Shown here in pieces: positions 56,519 through 64,000 of a stretch of 64,000 nt of DNA. The stretch is from Chamaecyparis obtusa (lineage: Eukaryota > Streptophyta > Pinopsida > Cupressales > Cupressaceae), in assembly GCA_027943335.1 (NCBI GenBank), contig BSBK01002059.1, positions 1,243,001 through 1,307,000 of the forward strand, given 5' to 3'. Both the position numbers and the translations under genes were made by a program. Within the stretch, counting starts at the first letter, position 1. Every line of letters starts with the position of its first letter. The notes under the pieces were generated by a model. That model did not search any database, was not told the origin of the DNA, and worked only from the letters and a program-made list of their open reading frames with translations.

Positions 56519-59500
56519 TTACAGAGAGAATCCAAAATTTGATAAGAAATCAGAATGTACCTTCATTATTAGTGCCAGGGTTCTGTCCCAACTTTCTTGC
56601 AGAATCTTACATGTTTGTATGGCAATTTGGATTTCTACAGAGAGTTCAATCATGTGATCTGCTATGGAGAACTGATTGTCATGAATCAATGTTCTGGAAT
56701 GTTCAATGTGCTTATACATTGTATTCATGATGGGAAGGATCATGTGTTGGATGTCTAGCAGTGTGGACCGGATCCTTGAGTCTTCTTTCAATAGATCAGA
56801 CTGCATATTGGATATATGTGAAATTTTCATGTGATGAGCAGAGCTTGAACTTGGTTCAAGTTGCAGCTTCTGTATGCTAATCTTCATATCCTCATCCATT
56901 TTATTCATTTTATTTTTGACATCCTTTGTGAACTCGGCAAAATTGCATAGTCTGGCCAAAAGAGAGGTAGCATTCGAATAAATAGACTCTGTGTTAGACA
57001 AAACTGAAGATAATTCCACTTGGTTAATAGCTATGTGCTGAGCAATGTGCTCAAGCACTTTATTGTTGAATCTCTTCTCGGCTCTTTCAACTAACTTCTC
57101 TGTCCCGGATGAGTCCTCATTATATTTCTCAACTGCTTCTGCCAATTGTAACAAAACATGCTGGGAGGAGTCTACTTTAATGCCTAATGCATCAGACAAA
57201 ATGTCCTTAGCATCCTTGATGATTTGATACTCCTTGTCTCTCTCCTCCTTAAGCTTCTTTTGTTTTGCTTTCCTTTGGAGGATCTCACCTATATTCTGCA
57301 TCTGGTCTGCTGAGAGATTTGCAAAATCCAGAGTAGGAATCTCTATCTCTTCATCTAGGTCTATATCCTCAACTATATTTTTACCCAAAAATTTTATACT
57401 CGGTAGAGCCTTAGGCTTATCTGTACTTAATGCTCTTGTAGTAGTGATAGTAGATAAGATAGGGCTGGCTATTGACACTGGTATACTTTCTACTAGAGAA
57501 CTTACAATATTTACACTTGATGATTCAAAAGCTGGAAAACTTACTGGTACAGGAGACTGCAGCTCGGTAGAAGAAATGGTAGCTGCCTCTGATGTTGCTA
57601 GGGATGATTGGACAAATGTGGAAGTTGTCACAACCATGCTTGAAGGTGTCTCTGGGCTGGATGTAGAGACTTTCACTGGAGAGGTAGGAAGGGATGCAAT
57701 GACTTCTGCTGCTATCCTTACAGTATCATCTACCTCGGTGTCTTCTTCTTGCTCATCGCTGTCATCTTCAATATCCTTTATAATTACAGTTTCAATGCTC
57801 GGTTGGTGAAGGTGGTAAATGTTCTTCCATGTGGCTTTTGCAGCCTTCACAACCGATTCAATATTGTTGATCAAAATCAAACAAGTATTGAACTTCAATG
57901 TCATTTTGTTTTCATTCTCTTTTAGTGCCTTCTTCACTTCATCATTGTTCAGGATCGGCATCAACTGTCTTAGGTTTTGATCAAATATGTCTATTACAGT
58001 TTGCCTTGCATTGCTCCATCTCATTCTTATCGGATTCAATAGAACTGCAGGAACCTGTGGGGTAATTTCTTCAGGAGAGTATTTCCACTGTCCCATCTTC
58101 TCAACAACAGCATCTTCTATTTCCTTCTGCTCTGCTTCCGATCTGGTTTCATATCTCAAGGATTTTATGTTACTTACTCCAGATCCTGATCCATCTCTGA
58201 AGAGTTTGAGCTTTTCTTGAAGGGTTAGAGGAGGCCTTTTGAATACTATGTCCTTATCTGTCTTTTCTGCCTTTCCTCTTGTATTTCTCCTTGTGAACAC
58301 AGTAGTGGGAGGCACAGATGCCTTAGTGATAAAAACTTTTCCTTTCTTCTTTGCAGGTTCTGGTTCCTCTATTTTCTCATCCTTTTCCTCCTCTTTTTCA
58401 CCTATTTCTTCTTTTTCTTCGGTTATCATTTGCATTTTAGCTATTCTTTTCTTTCCTTTGTTTACCGCCTGTGGAAGCTTTATGCTTAGTTCAATTCTCA
58501 TCTTAGCTTCATCATATGTTCCAAAATATGCGGCTTTGGGATTGACAGGCTGATTTAGAAGTGCTTCAATAATGTTCTTGGTTTCATCAATATTTACCTC
58601 ATAAGGAAGAGGTTTTGCATACACAGTTCTTGGTTTAACTGCTTGAATATACACATTATCACAATCTACCATAAAACAGATATCATCTTTGTAATCTTCC
58701 ACCAATTTCTGTGGAATCCGGAATCTGTCATTCATTTTCTCTTTGAAAGACTCAAAATAATTATCCATGATGCTTTCAAAGTTTTCACCCATTTCTGCGA
58801 TGTATTCATTAATTTCATAAAGTACAGGCACATCTTTTCTCCATACAACTTTTTCTTTTGAAGGGAAGAATTTCTGAACATAGAAGAATAAACAGACTAT
58901 CAAAGATCCAAACTTACATGGATTGTTTTTGGAAGTTTTGATGCTTTCCATGTTCTTGTTGAACTGTTTCAACAATAAGTCTGCTAGGTCAAATGTCAAG
59001 TTGTTTTTGACCACTTTGTATGCTAGGTCAACAGCTTCACATGAGACACTGTTCTGTCGACTAGAACTGTAAATCTTGTGTGCAATGATATGTGTACCAA
59101 ACTTCAGTTCAGCGTCGGTAATGCTGCTAACCTTCATGCCTCTACCATCCCACTCGGCTAGGGTTTTCTTCTCTAGTTCCGTCCGACCTAGGGTTTTGGT
59201 AGTTTTCGCTTTGTTCAACATGGGAAGACCGGTAACATGATGAATCATTTTCCTTGTGATCTCAATAGGTTGCTCAAGCCAAATCTTGCCATCGTGTACT
59301 CGGCTGAGAATGTACCTAACCCATTTATCTCGAAAGTTTTGAGGAAGATGTGCAATGTGGACTAAACCCTTATCTTCCAGATGTTTGTGCTCGGGTTTCA
59401 AAGTACCATCCACACATAGTTCCTCACGCACAATGTCTAGTTCTAGGTTTCCCATTTCTTGAATAGAATAGTTAAAATGATTACGGATATCGTTGATAAG

Positions 59501-59647
59501 CAGTACCTTAGGAGGAATCTGAGATTGAGCTCCGTTCGGATCTAGGGCGGCTGCAACTGCGGGCACGATCTTAAAATCTGGTGCTTTCCACTCCCCTTGG
59601 ACTAACATGTCTGATCCTTTCTTCACTGAGGTGCTGGATGATGCCAT
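56519..59647 (-). CDS. 1,042-residue protein of a non-autonomous LTR element, function unknown
   Basis: Intact frame from an ATG at 59647 to a stop at 56519. Residues 1-400 look globular, with HLPQNFRDKWVRYILSRV, IWLEQPIEITRKMIHHVTGL and CKFGSLIVCLFFYVQKFFP. 400-460 is Lys/Glu-rich with possible nuclear signals. 460-640 is mixed. 640-780 is Ser/Thr/Pro-rich. 790-1042 is predicted helical and coiled-coil-like, with heptad-like Leu/Ile spacing. I see no polymerase, protease, integrase or zinc-knuckle motif. Layout and position recall ORFs between pol and 3' LTR in some plant retroelements. The intact length and young LTRs suggest selection or a very recent insertion. A capsid-like, cargo or plant-transposon-protein role are all open. 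Confidence 0.75.
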   Translation of the reverse strand: MASSSTSVKKGSDMLVQGEWKAPDFKIVPAVAAALDPNGAQSQIPPKVLLINDIRNHFNYSIQEMGNLELDIVREELCVDGTLKPEHKHLEDKGLVHIAHLPQNFRDKWVRYILSRVHDGKIWLEQPIEITRKMIHHVTGLPMLNKAKTTKTLGRTELEKKTLAEWDGRGMKVSSITDAELKFGTHIIAHKIYSSSRQNSVSCEAVDLAYKVVKNNLTFDLADLLLKQFNKNMESIKTSKNNPCKFGSLIVCLFFYVQKFFPSKEKVVWRKDVPVLYEINEYIAEMGENFESIMDNYFESFKEKMNDRFRIPQKLVEDYKDDICFMVDCDNVYIQAVKPRTVYAKPLPYEVNIDETKNIIEALLNQPVNPKAAYFGTYDEAKMRIELSIKLPQAVNKGKKRIAKMQMITEEKEEIGEKEEEKDEKIEEPEPAKKKGKVFITKASVPPTTVFTRRNTRGKAEKTDKDIVFKRPPLTLQEKLKLFRDGSGSGVSNIKSLRYETRSEAEQKEIEDAVVEKMGQWKYSPEEITPQVPAVLLNPIRMRWSNARQTVIDIFDQNLRQLMPILNNDEVKKALKENENKMTLKFNTCLILINNIESVVKAAKATWKNIYHLHQPSIETVIIKDIEDDSDEQEEDTEVDDTVRIAAEVIASLPTSPVKVSTSSPETPSSMVVTTSTFVQSSLATSEAATISSTELQSPVPVSFPAFESSSVNIVSSLVESIPVSIASPILSTITTTRALSTDKPKALPSIKFLGKNIVEDIDLDEEIEIPTLDFANLSADQMQNIGEILQRKAKQKKLKEERDKEYQIIKDAKDILSDALGIKVDSSQHVLLQLAEAVEKYNEDSSGTEKLVERAEKRFNNKVLEHIAQHIAINQVELSSVLSNTESIYSNATSLLARLCNFAEFTKDVKNKMNKMDEDMKISIQKLQLEPSSSSAHHMKISHISNMQSDLLKEDSRIRSTLLDIQHMILPIMNTMYKHIEHSRTLIHDNQFSIADHMIELSVEIQIAIQTCKILQESWDRTLALIMKVHSDFLSNFGFSL

Positions 59648-60063
59648 GGTAGCTCACAGAAAATTCCTTTCGCAAGAGTATTAAATCGCCGGGTTGCCCT
59701 TGAAATTTTCTGCTCTCAAAGTGCTTAAAGATTCGCGGTGAAGAATGAGTTCGATTACTTGCTTTTTGTTTAAAATTCTGTCATTAATGCTCATTTCAAA
59801 TTAGGGTAGGAATTCTGACAGACTGTCACCCACCAAGAATTAATTGCTCGGAAAAGACTTCGCAACTCGGTGAACTCGAGAATTCATAATTCTCTAACCT
59901 CGCTCGGTAAAGACTATACCGACCTCGCTCGGTGAAGATTATACCGACCTCGCTGGGATCTCACTGCATCTTGCATGCTGATTTAGACTTTTCTTTTAAT
60001 TTCGGTTCTGGAACTGTTTGAGATTGATCTATGAGAGTACAGTTCCAGTGCTTCCTTGGAAAT
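59648..60063 (-). other. Spacer between the two ORFs
   Basis: Contains CTCGGT-type motifs (59849-59955) like the LTR. The minus-strand ORF at 59961-60200 overlaps the end of the zinc-knuckle ORF in another frame and is discounted. Confidence 0.5.
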
Positions 60064-61257
60064 TTAGTCTGAGTCGGTAGAGCCATCCATTCCAATACTT
60101 GGACTGGATTGCTCGGTAGCTTTAGGAATCCATTTTTGTCTGACCTGTTTCCTGACCTTAGTTGCTTCATTCTTCTTTCCTTCTTCAATTTCACTGGCAT
60201 TCATGCAGTTTCTGGCTATGTGACCGAGTTTAGTGCATTTGAAACATCTTATGGTAGTATCTCTTTTCCTTAGATGATGTTTTATGCAATTCATGCCAAT
60301 GTGTCCATATTCTCCACAGTAATGACATCTACACCAGGTGTTGTAGTCCCATCCAAACATTGCTTTCACAATTTGTTCTGCTGGATTAAATATCTTGGAT
60401 CTGCACTCGGATGCCTTGTGACCTTGTTTGTTGCACTTGTGACAATTACCTCTGAATATAGGTTTTTCCCTGCATTCATTTGCTTTATGACCAGGTTGAT
60501 TGCAGCTATAACATTTTCCATTGAATTCTACTTTTTCATTGTTCCAACATTTATTTGAAGTATGTCCTATTTTACCACAATGATTACAAGTAGGTTTTTG
60601 ATTTCTTTTAGTACCTTGCTTAGAGGATTCACCTTCTTCTTTGTATCCAAGTCCTGCTTTTCCTTTTTGCCTATGAAGATTTCGTTCATACAGCTGATTC
60701 AAGTCTTCTTGACTTTTCAGCATTCCTTCATTGATTTGTTTTTCAGCATTTAGGTCATCCATCAATCTTAGATTGATTTCCTTTTCAGATCTTAGTTCTT
60801 CTTTTGTGTTTTCTATTTCTGAACTTAGATTTAGAATTTCTTCATTTGTATGAGAGATCTGATCAATTAGGTTTTCTAGCTGAAGGGTTTTGTTTTGGAC
60901 TTCAATGTTTCTTTCATCTAATTCATCTTTCAACTTGTTTTTCTGTTCCAAGATCTCACAGAATCTTGTAGAGTGTAGTTCTTGTTCTCTTTTCAATTTT
61001 CTCACTTCTTCCTGCAGAGACCCATTCTTTTCTAGGAGTTCTTTGATAGCATTGTTTGCTTCATCTGAGTTATTTGAGGGAAGAAGATCTTCAATCTTTT
61101 CTTCAATGTAATTCTGATCATTCATCTGATTTGCAAGTTCCTTCCTTCTTCTTAGGGATTGGGAAAGATGTTCTTTTGCTTCTTTGAGTTTAGCTATGGC
61201 CATTTCCAGATCTAGCTTTTCATTTTCAATCACCTTGTTCAGTTTGAATACCTCCAT
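60064..61257 (-). CDS. Gag-like protein with coiled coil and five zinc knuckles
   Basis: Intact 397-residue frame. The ATG at 61257 lies 66 bases from the LTR edge, so little else could precede it. Residues 1-200 are a long Lys/Glu/Leu coiled coil. Five CX2CX4HX4C knuckles follow at 224-237, 249-262, 272-285, 311-324 and 338-351 (for example CNHCGKIGHTSNKC and CFKCTKLGHIARNC). The tail is basic, then Ser/Asp-rich. Copia gag normally has one knuckle after a UBN2 capsid. Here the capsid is absent and knuckles are multiplied, which suits an RNA-binding or packaging role. Confidence 0.88.
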   Translation of the reverse strand: MEVFKLNKVIENEKLDLEMAIAKLKEAKEHLSQSLRRRKELANQMNDQNYIEEKIEDLLPSNNSDEANNAIKELLEKNGSLQEEVRKLKREQELHSTRFCEILEQKNKLKDELDERNIEVQNKTLQLENLIDQISHTNEEILNLSSEIENTKEELRSEKEINLRLMDDLNAEKQINEGMLKSQEDLNQLYERNLHRQKGKAGLGYKEEGESSKQGTKRNQKPTCNHCGKIGHTSNKCWNNEKVEFNGKCYSCNQPGHKANECREKPIFRGNCHKCNKQGHKASECRSKIFNPAEQIVKAMFGWDYNTWCRCHYCGEYGHIGMNCIKHHLRKRDTTIRCFKCTKLGHIARNCMNASEIEEGKKNEATKVRKQVRQKWIPKATEQSSPSIGMDGSTDSD

Positions 61258-61308
61258 TGTCCTGGATCTTTGCTCAAGCTAGTTAAGCTTTGTCTTGAGA
61301 ACCAATGT

Positions 61309-61322
61309 AGCTCTGATACCAA
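61309..61322 (-). other. Primer binding site of the non-autonomous element
   Basis: Minus strand TTGGTATCAGAGCT, one base inside the LTR edge. Confidence 0.9.
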
Positions 61323-61323
61323 T

Positions 61324-62498
61324 TGTTGGAAATATTCAGGAATTAACCAAGTTACTGAGAGGGGAGGGGTGAATCAGTAACTTCAAATTCTCTTCTAATT
61401 TTAACATGTATTTTACTTTTAACCTTTGCATACAGAAAGCATGAAACTAAAAAAGGCATTCACAATAAAGACACATGGATTTGGTTACCCAGAAACCTTC
61501 CAAAAGAAAGTAAAACTGGGGTGGGGATGAAACCCACAAAGCTTTAATACTGCAGAATAAAGTTGGCCGGTTAAGGCTTACAATTTGATCACTTCCGATG
61601 ATCTGCCCTGTTAGGAGCAATAAGGATTGCTAAAACCACCCTGTTAAAGGATTTACAAACATACAGTGAAGTATGCACTCGGTAAAGAGATTTATACAAA
61701 GACTGTTAAGTCTACCCGGTTAAAGGATTTAGTACTGATTCACCTGTTAGAATGAAACAGTAGATCTCTGCTTTGCAACTGGATTGCTGAATGAGATTCG
61801 CTGATGTACTGATCACCTTCTGTGATGAATTTGTCTTTTCTGTCTCTTATACTTCTGAAGCCTTCTGCAATTTGCTTATTTCTGCCTTTGTTACTCTTTT
61901 ATATATTCTGTATCATATATTTCATTACTTGTGTATATATCTTTTATTTCTACATCATTGTTTATATACAGGTTTCAAACAATTAATTACAATTACAATT
62001 GCATAGTCGGCTTGACAAATAAACATAAGTGCTACTAAGTCGGCCCAAATATGGTTACTCGGTTCCTTCACACTGACTCGGTGACTTTCTGATACTCGGC
62101 GTCCACTGCATTACTCGGCATCGTCATGCACTCGGTAGAAGTGAAGGCACGGTTCATACTGATCACTCGGTAGGTATTGAACTCGGTAAGCATTGGTGAC
62201 TCGGTAGACAAGATGTTACTCGGTTTTCATTGTTTGCTCGGTTTGCACTGTCTGCTCGGTTTGCACTGTCTACTCGGTTTACACTGTCTTCTCAGTTTGC
62301 ACTGTCTGGTCGGTTTGCACTGTCTGCTCGGTTTGCACTGTCTGCTCGGTTTGCACTGTCTGCTCGGTTTGCACTGTCTGCTCGGTTTACACTGTCTTCT
62401 CGGTTTACACTGTCTTCTCGGTTTACACTGTCTTCTCGGTTTACACTCAGAATGCTAATAAGTGTTGTCACTAGTGGCAATACTGCTTAATGCCAACA
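61324..62498 (-). repeat. 5' LTR of the non-autonomous element
   Basis: 1,175 bp, 18 bp longer than the other copy, exactly one unit of its internal array (about 62236-62446). Few substitutions separate the two. Confidence 0.95.
61349..61383 (-). other. U5 hairpin, copy 7
   Basis: AAGTTACTGA (61349-61358) pairs perfectly with TCAGTAACTT (61374-61383). Confidence 0.6.
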
Positions 62499-62779
62499 GG
62501 TTTTTCCCATATTGGGTCTCCACGTTAAATCCTAGTGTTATACTTGTTAGAATTTTATTTGATGTGTTGTTGAAAGTTTTATATTCTACAAGTTGATTAC
62601 TTTTGGATAGTAGACTGCAAGTTTTATGTTACTAATTTATTCTATAGAGACTGAGTGAATTGATGAATAGATCTAATATTGTTGAAGAGTTTGAAATTTG
62701 AATTGGTACATCTAGATCTGAGGATAACTGATTCACCCCCCACCCCGCCCCTCTTAGTTACTCTAAAATAATTCTAACA
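62499..62779 (+). repeat. Old copia LTR, piece 3 of 3
   Basis: Begins with the ggttt TSD and continues TTTCCCATATTGGGTCTCCA as expected after 55121. It ends ATTCTAACA. No primer binding site follows, so this was a 3' or solo LTR. Confidence 0.85.
62725..62760 (+). other. U5 hairpin, copy 8
   Basis: TAACTGA (62725-62731) pairs with TTAGTTA (62754-62760), one G-U. The loop is a long C-rich run. Confidence 0.45.
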
Positions 62780-63950
62780 TGAACAAGTTTATGTATTTTG
62801 TAAATGAAGAATACCATATACACTAAGAAAGTGTAGTGTATATTGAATATAGTGTTAACTGAGCTAGTTATCACCGACACATTATGATATTGACCGACTG
62901 AAAGAAATAAATGGAACTTATGACTTTCAACTAAAGATGGTGAGTTGGATAATTATTTATGATTCTAAGATAAATTATAATGTATGTTATGATGATCAAA
63001 TGACTAATAAAATTCAAGGATGATTGGATGAAGGAGAATGAAATGTGTTATTGAAACAACTGTCGAGGAAGGTTAAAGCGGAAAAATAAATGGTAAAGAT
63101 TAAGAAGAAAAATATATGGATGGAATGAAAATAGTTTATGATATCTATAGAAAGATAAAAGAGATTCTTTATTGACTCTTCTATAGGAGAATTCATGTGA
63201 CAAGATTGATTTTATGAAAAGATGATCAAACTAGTTGAAGATAGAACTTAGCAATCATGTAGACAACACCAAGCAACAAAGAAAGAAATTACTAAGCAGA
63301 ACAGAGTTGGAGGAAACAAAGATATCGAATTGATTATTGATTAGAGGTATTTTTGAGCTTAGCATAGATCTAAAAATCTACAAATCAAATTGTATTTGAA
63401 TCAGATTATTACTGTATCAGTTTAACCATTGCTACAGATAAATCTCTTAATCGAGTGGGACTTAACAGTCTTTATATTTCAATATGACATTCAATGAATG
63501 TTGATTGTTTTCTTTTTTACCTCAGTGAATATTTTGTCAAAGGAGAACTGTTAGTGATAAATCCTCTAACTAGGTCACACCTCACACTGTGTTTTGTAAA
63601 CTCTAACAGGGTTGGCTCCTAACTGAGCTCACTTTAGAAGAGTGAATTATCTTGTGTTATCAGTCCCAAGTGGTTTTTCCTCTAGCAAGGTTTTCAAGTT
63701 AAAAATATAAGTGTTATATATGTATGGATATGTTGAATTCTTATTTAACTTTACACATTATTATAATTGGATTGATTAGTAAACACAATAATTAATTTAT
63801 TGGTAATCGATATATGAAGAGAAAGACATAGTTGATATTTTAAGGAGTTGATTAATTGATTTGAAAGTTTTTTATATACATCTGGGAGTATTTGGGACTA
63901 TAGGATAACTAGACTTAACTGATTCAACTGCCCCTCTTAGTTATCTAACA
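62780..63950 (+). repeat. Copia-type LTR at the right edge
   Basis: Contains the family blocks (TAACTAGGTCACACCTCACA near 63570, TAACAGGGTTGGCTCC near 63604, CAAGTGGTTTTTCC near 63667) and ends TTATCTAACA. The start is uncertain: it may lie within or before the old LTR to its left. The ORF at 63014-63196 is not convincing. Confidence 0.6.
63904..63945 (+). other. U5 hairpin, copy 9
   Basis: GATAACT (63904-63910) pairs with AGTTATC (63939-63945). An alternative inner register pairs TAACTGA (63916-63922) with TTAGTTA (63937-63943). Confidence 0.45.
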
Positions 63951-63951
63951 A

Positions 63952-63965
63952 TTGGTATCAAAGCA
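63952..63965 (+). other. Primer binding site of the right-edge copia element
   Basis: TTGGTATCAAAGCA follows the LTR end after one base, so a copia interior begins here and runs off the window. Confidence 0.75.
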
Positions 63966-64000
63966 TAGAGTGCTTCAAATAAATGTTTGAAGGACATAAG

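Larger units (their letters stand above)
55122..62498 (-). mobile_element. Young non-autonomous LTR retrotransposon with two intact ORFs
   Basis: 7,377 bp, TG...CA LTRs (1,157 and 1,175 bp, nearly identical), perfect TSD ggttt (55117-55121, 62499-62503), initiator-Met-type primer binding site, polypurine tract. The minus strand carries a 397-residue zinc-knuckle protein and a 1,042-residue protein of unknown type. There is no protease, integrase or reverse transcriptase, so it must borrow them. LTR signatures and the AAAGGGGGAGA tract suggest derivation from a copia group of the Sire/Maximus kind (inference). Confidence 0.92.

Noticed and set aside
57234..57809. 191-residue plus-strand ORF
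   Set aside because: It is antisense to the Ser/Thr-rich part of the intact 1,042-residue frame and is Ser/Val-rich only as a consequence.

Overview
This window looks like intergenic DNA from a large plant genome, most likely a gymnosperm-type seed plant (inference). I found no ordinary host gene, tRNA, rRNA or bacterial gene. Almost every base can be assigned to transposable elements nested inside one another. Support comes from LTR pairs with TG...CA ends, matching target-site duplications (TSDs), initiator-Met-type and other primer binding sites, polypurine tracts, and recognisable gag, protease, integrase, reverse transcriptase and RNase H motifs. Lineage names (copia, Athila, Tat) rest on motifs read by eye, not on a search.

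Layout. 1-3601: three broken copia-type LTR pieces, the third on the minus strand with part of its gag. 3602-14351: a Ty3/gypsy element that keeps gag and protease but no polymerase. Its gag is split by a full copia element at 4417-12130 (both LTRs 1,497 bp). 14352-62779: one old copia LTR cut into three pieces (14352-14538, 54955-55121, 62499-62779) by two insertions. The first is a DNA transposon of about 40.4 kb (14539-54954) with terminal inverted repeats and palindromic subterminal motifs. It is about 9.4 kb once later insertions are subtracted. It carries a plus-strand spliced gene (16941-18872) and a minus-strand DDE-like transposase gene whose pieces lie at 31450-33681, 36473-36611 and 53144-53773. 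Inside it sit an Athila-like element (19525-31187, TSD cacat), a small non-autonomous LTR element with an inverted LTR copy at its 5' end (33682-36472, TSD ttctc), and a Tat-like element (36612-53143, TSD tctat). The Tat-like element has two RNase H domains, a G-patch and an antisense spliced plant-mobile-domain gene. The second insertion is a young non-autonomous LTR element (55122-62498, TSD ggttt) with two intact ORFs of 397 and 1,042 residues and no polymerase. 62780-63950 is one more copia-type LTR followed by a primer binding site.

Three signals go beyond a standard TE annotation. (1) Nine copia-type LTR ends carry a hairpin with a C-rich loop just before the primer binding site, and its stem sequence changes in a compensated way between families. 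(2) In three elements a second inverted repeat brackets the polypurine tract/LTR boundary. (3) In the Tat-like element the same TCGC-type motif clusters lie, in opposite orientations, in the leader of the sense transcript and in the intron of the antisense gene. Decay is marked by C-to-T change: in-frame stops are mostly TAG where Gln (CAG) or Trp (TGG after C) is expected, the pattern expected of CHG methylation.
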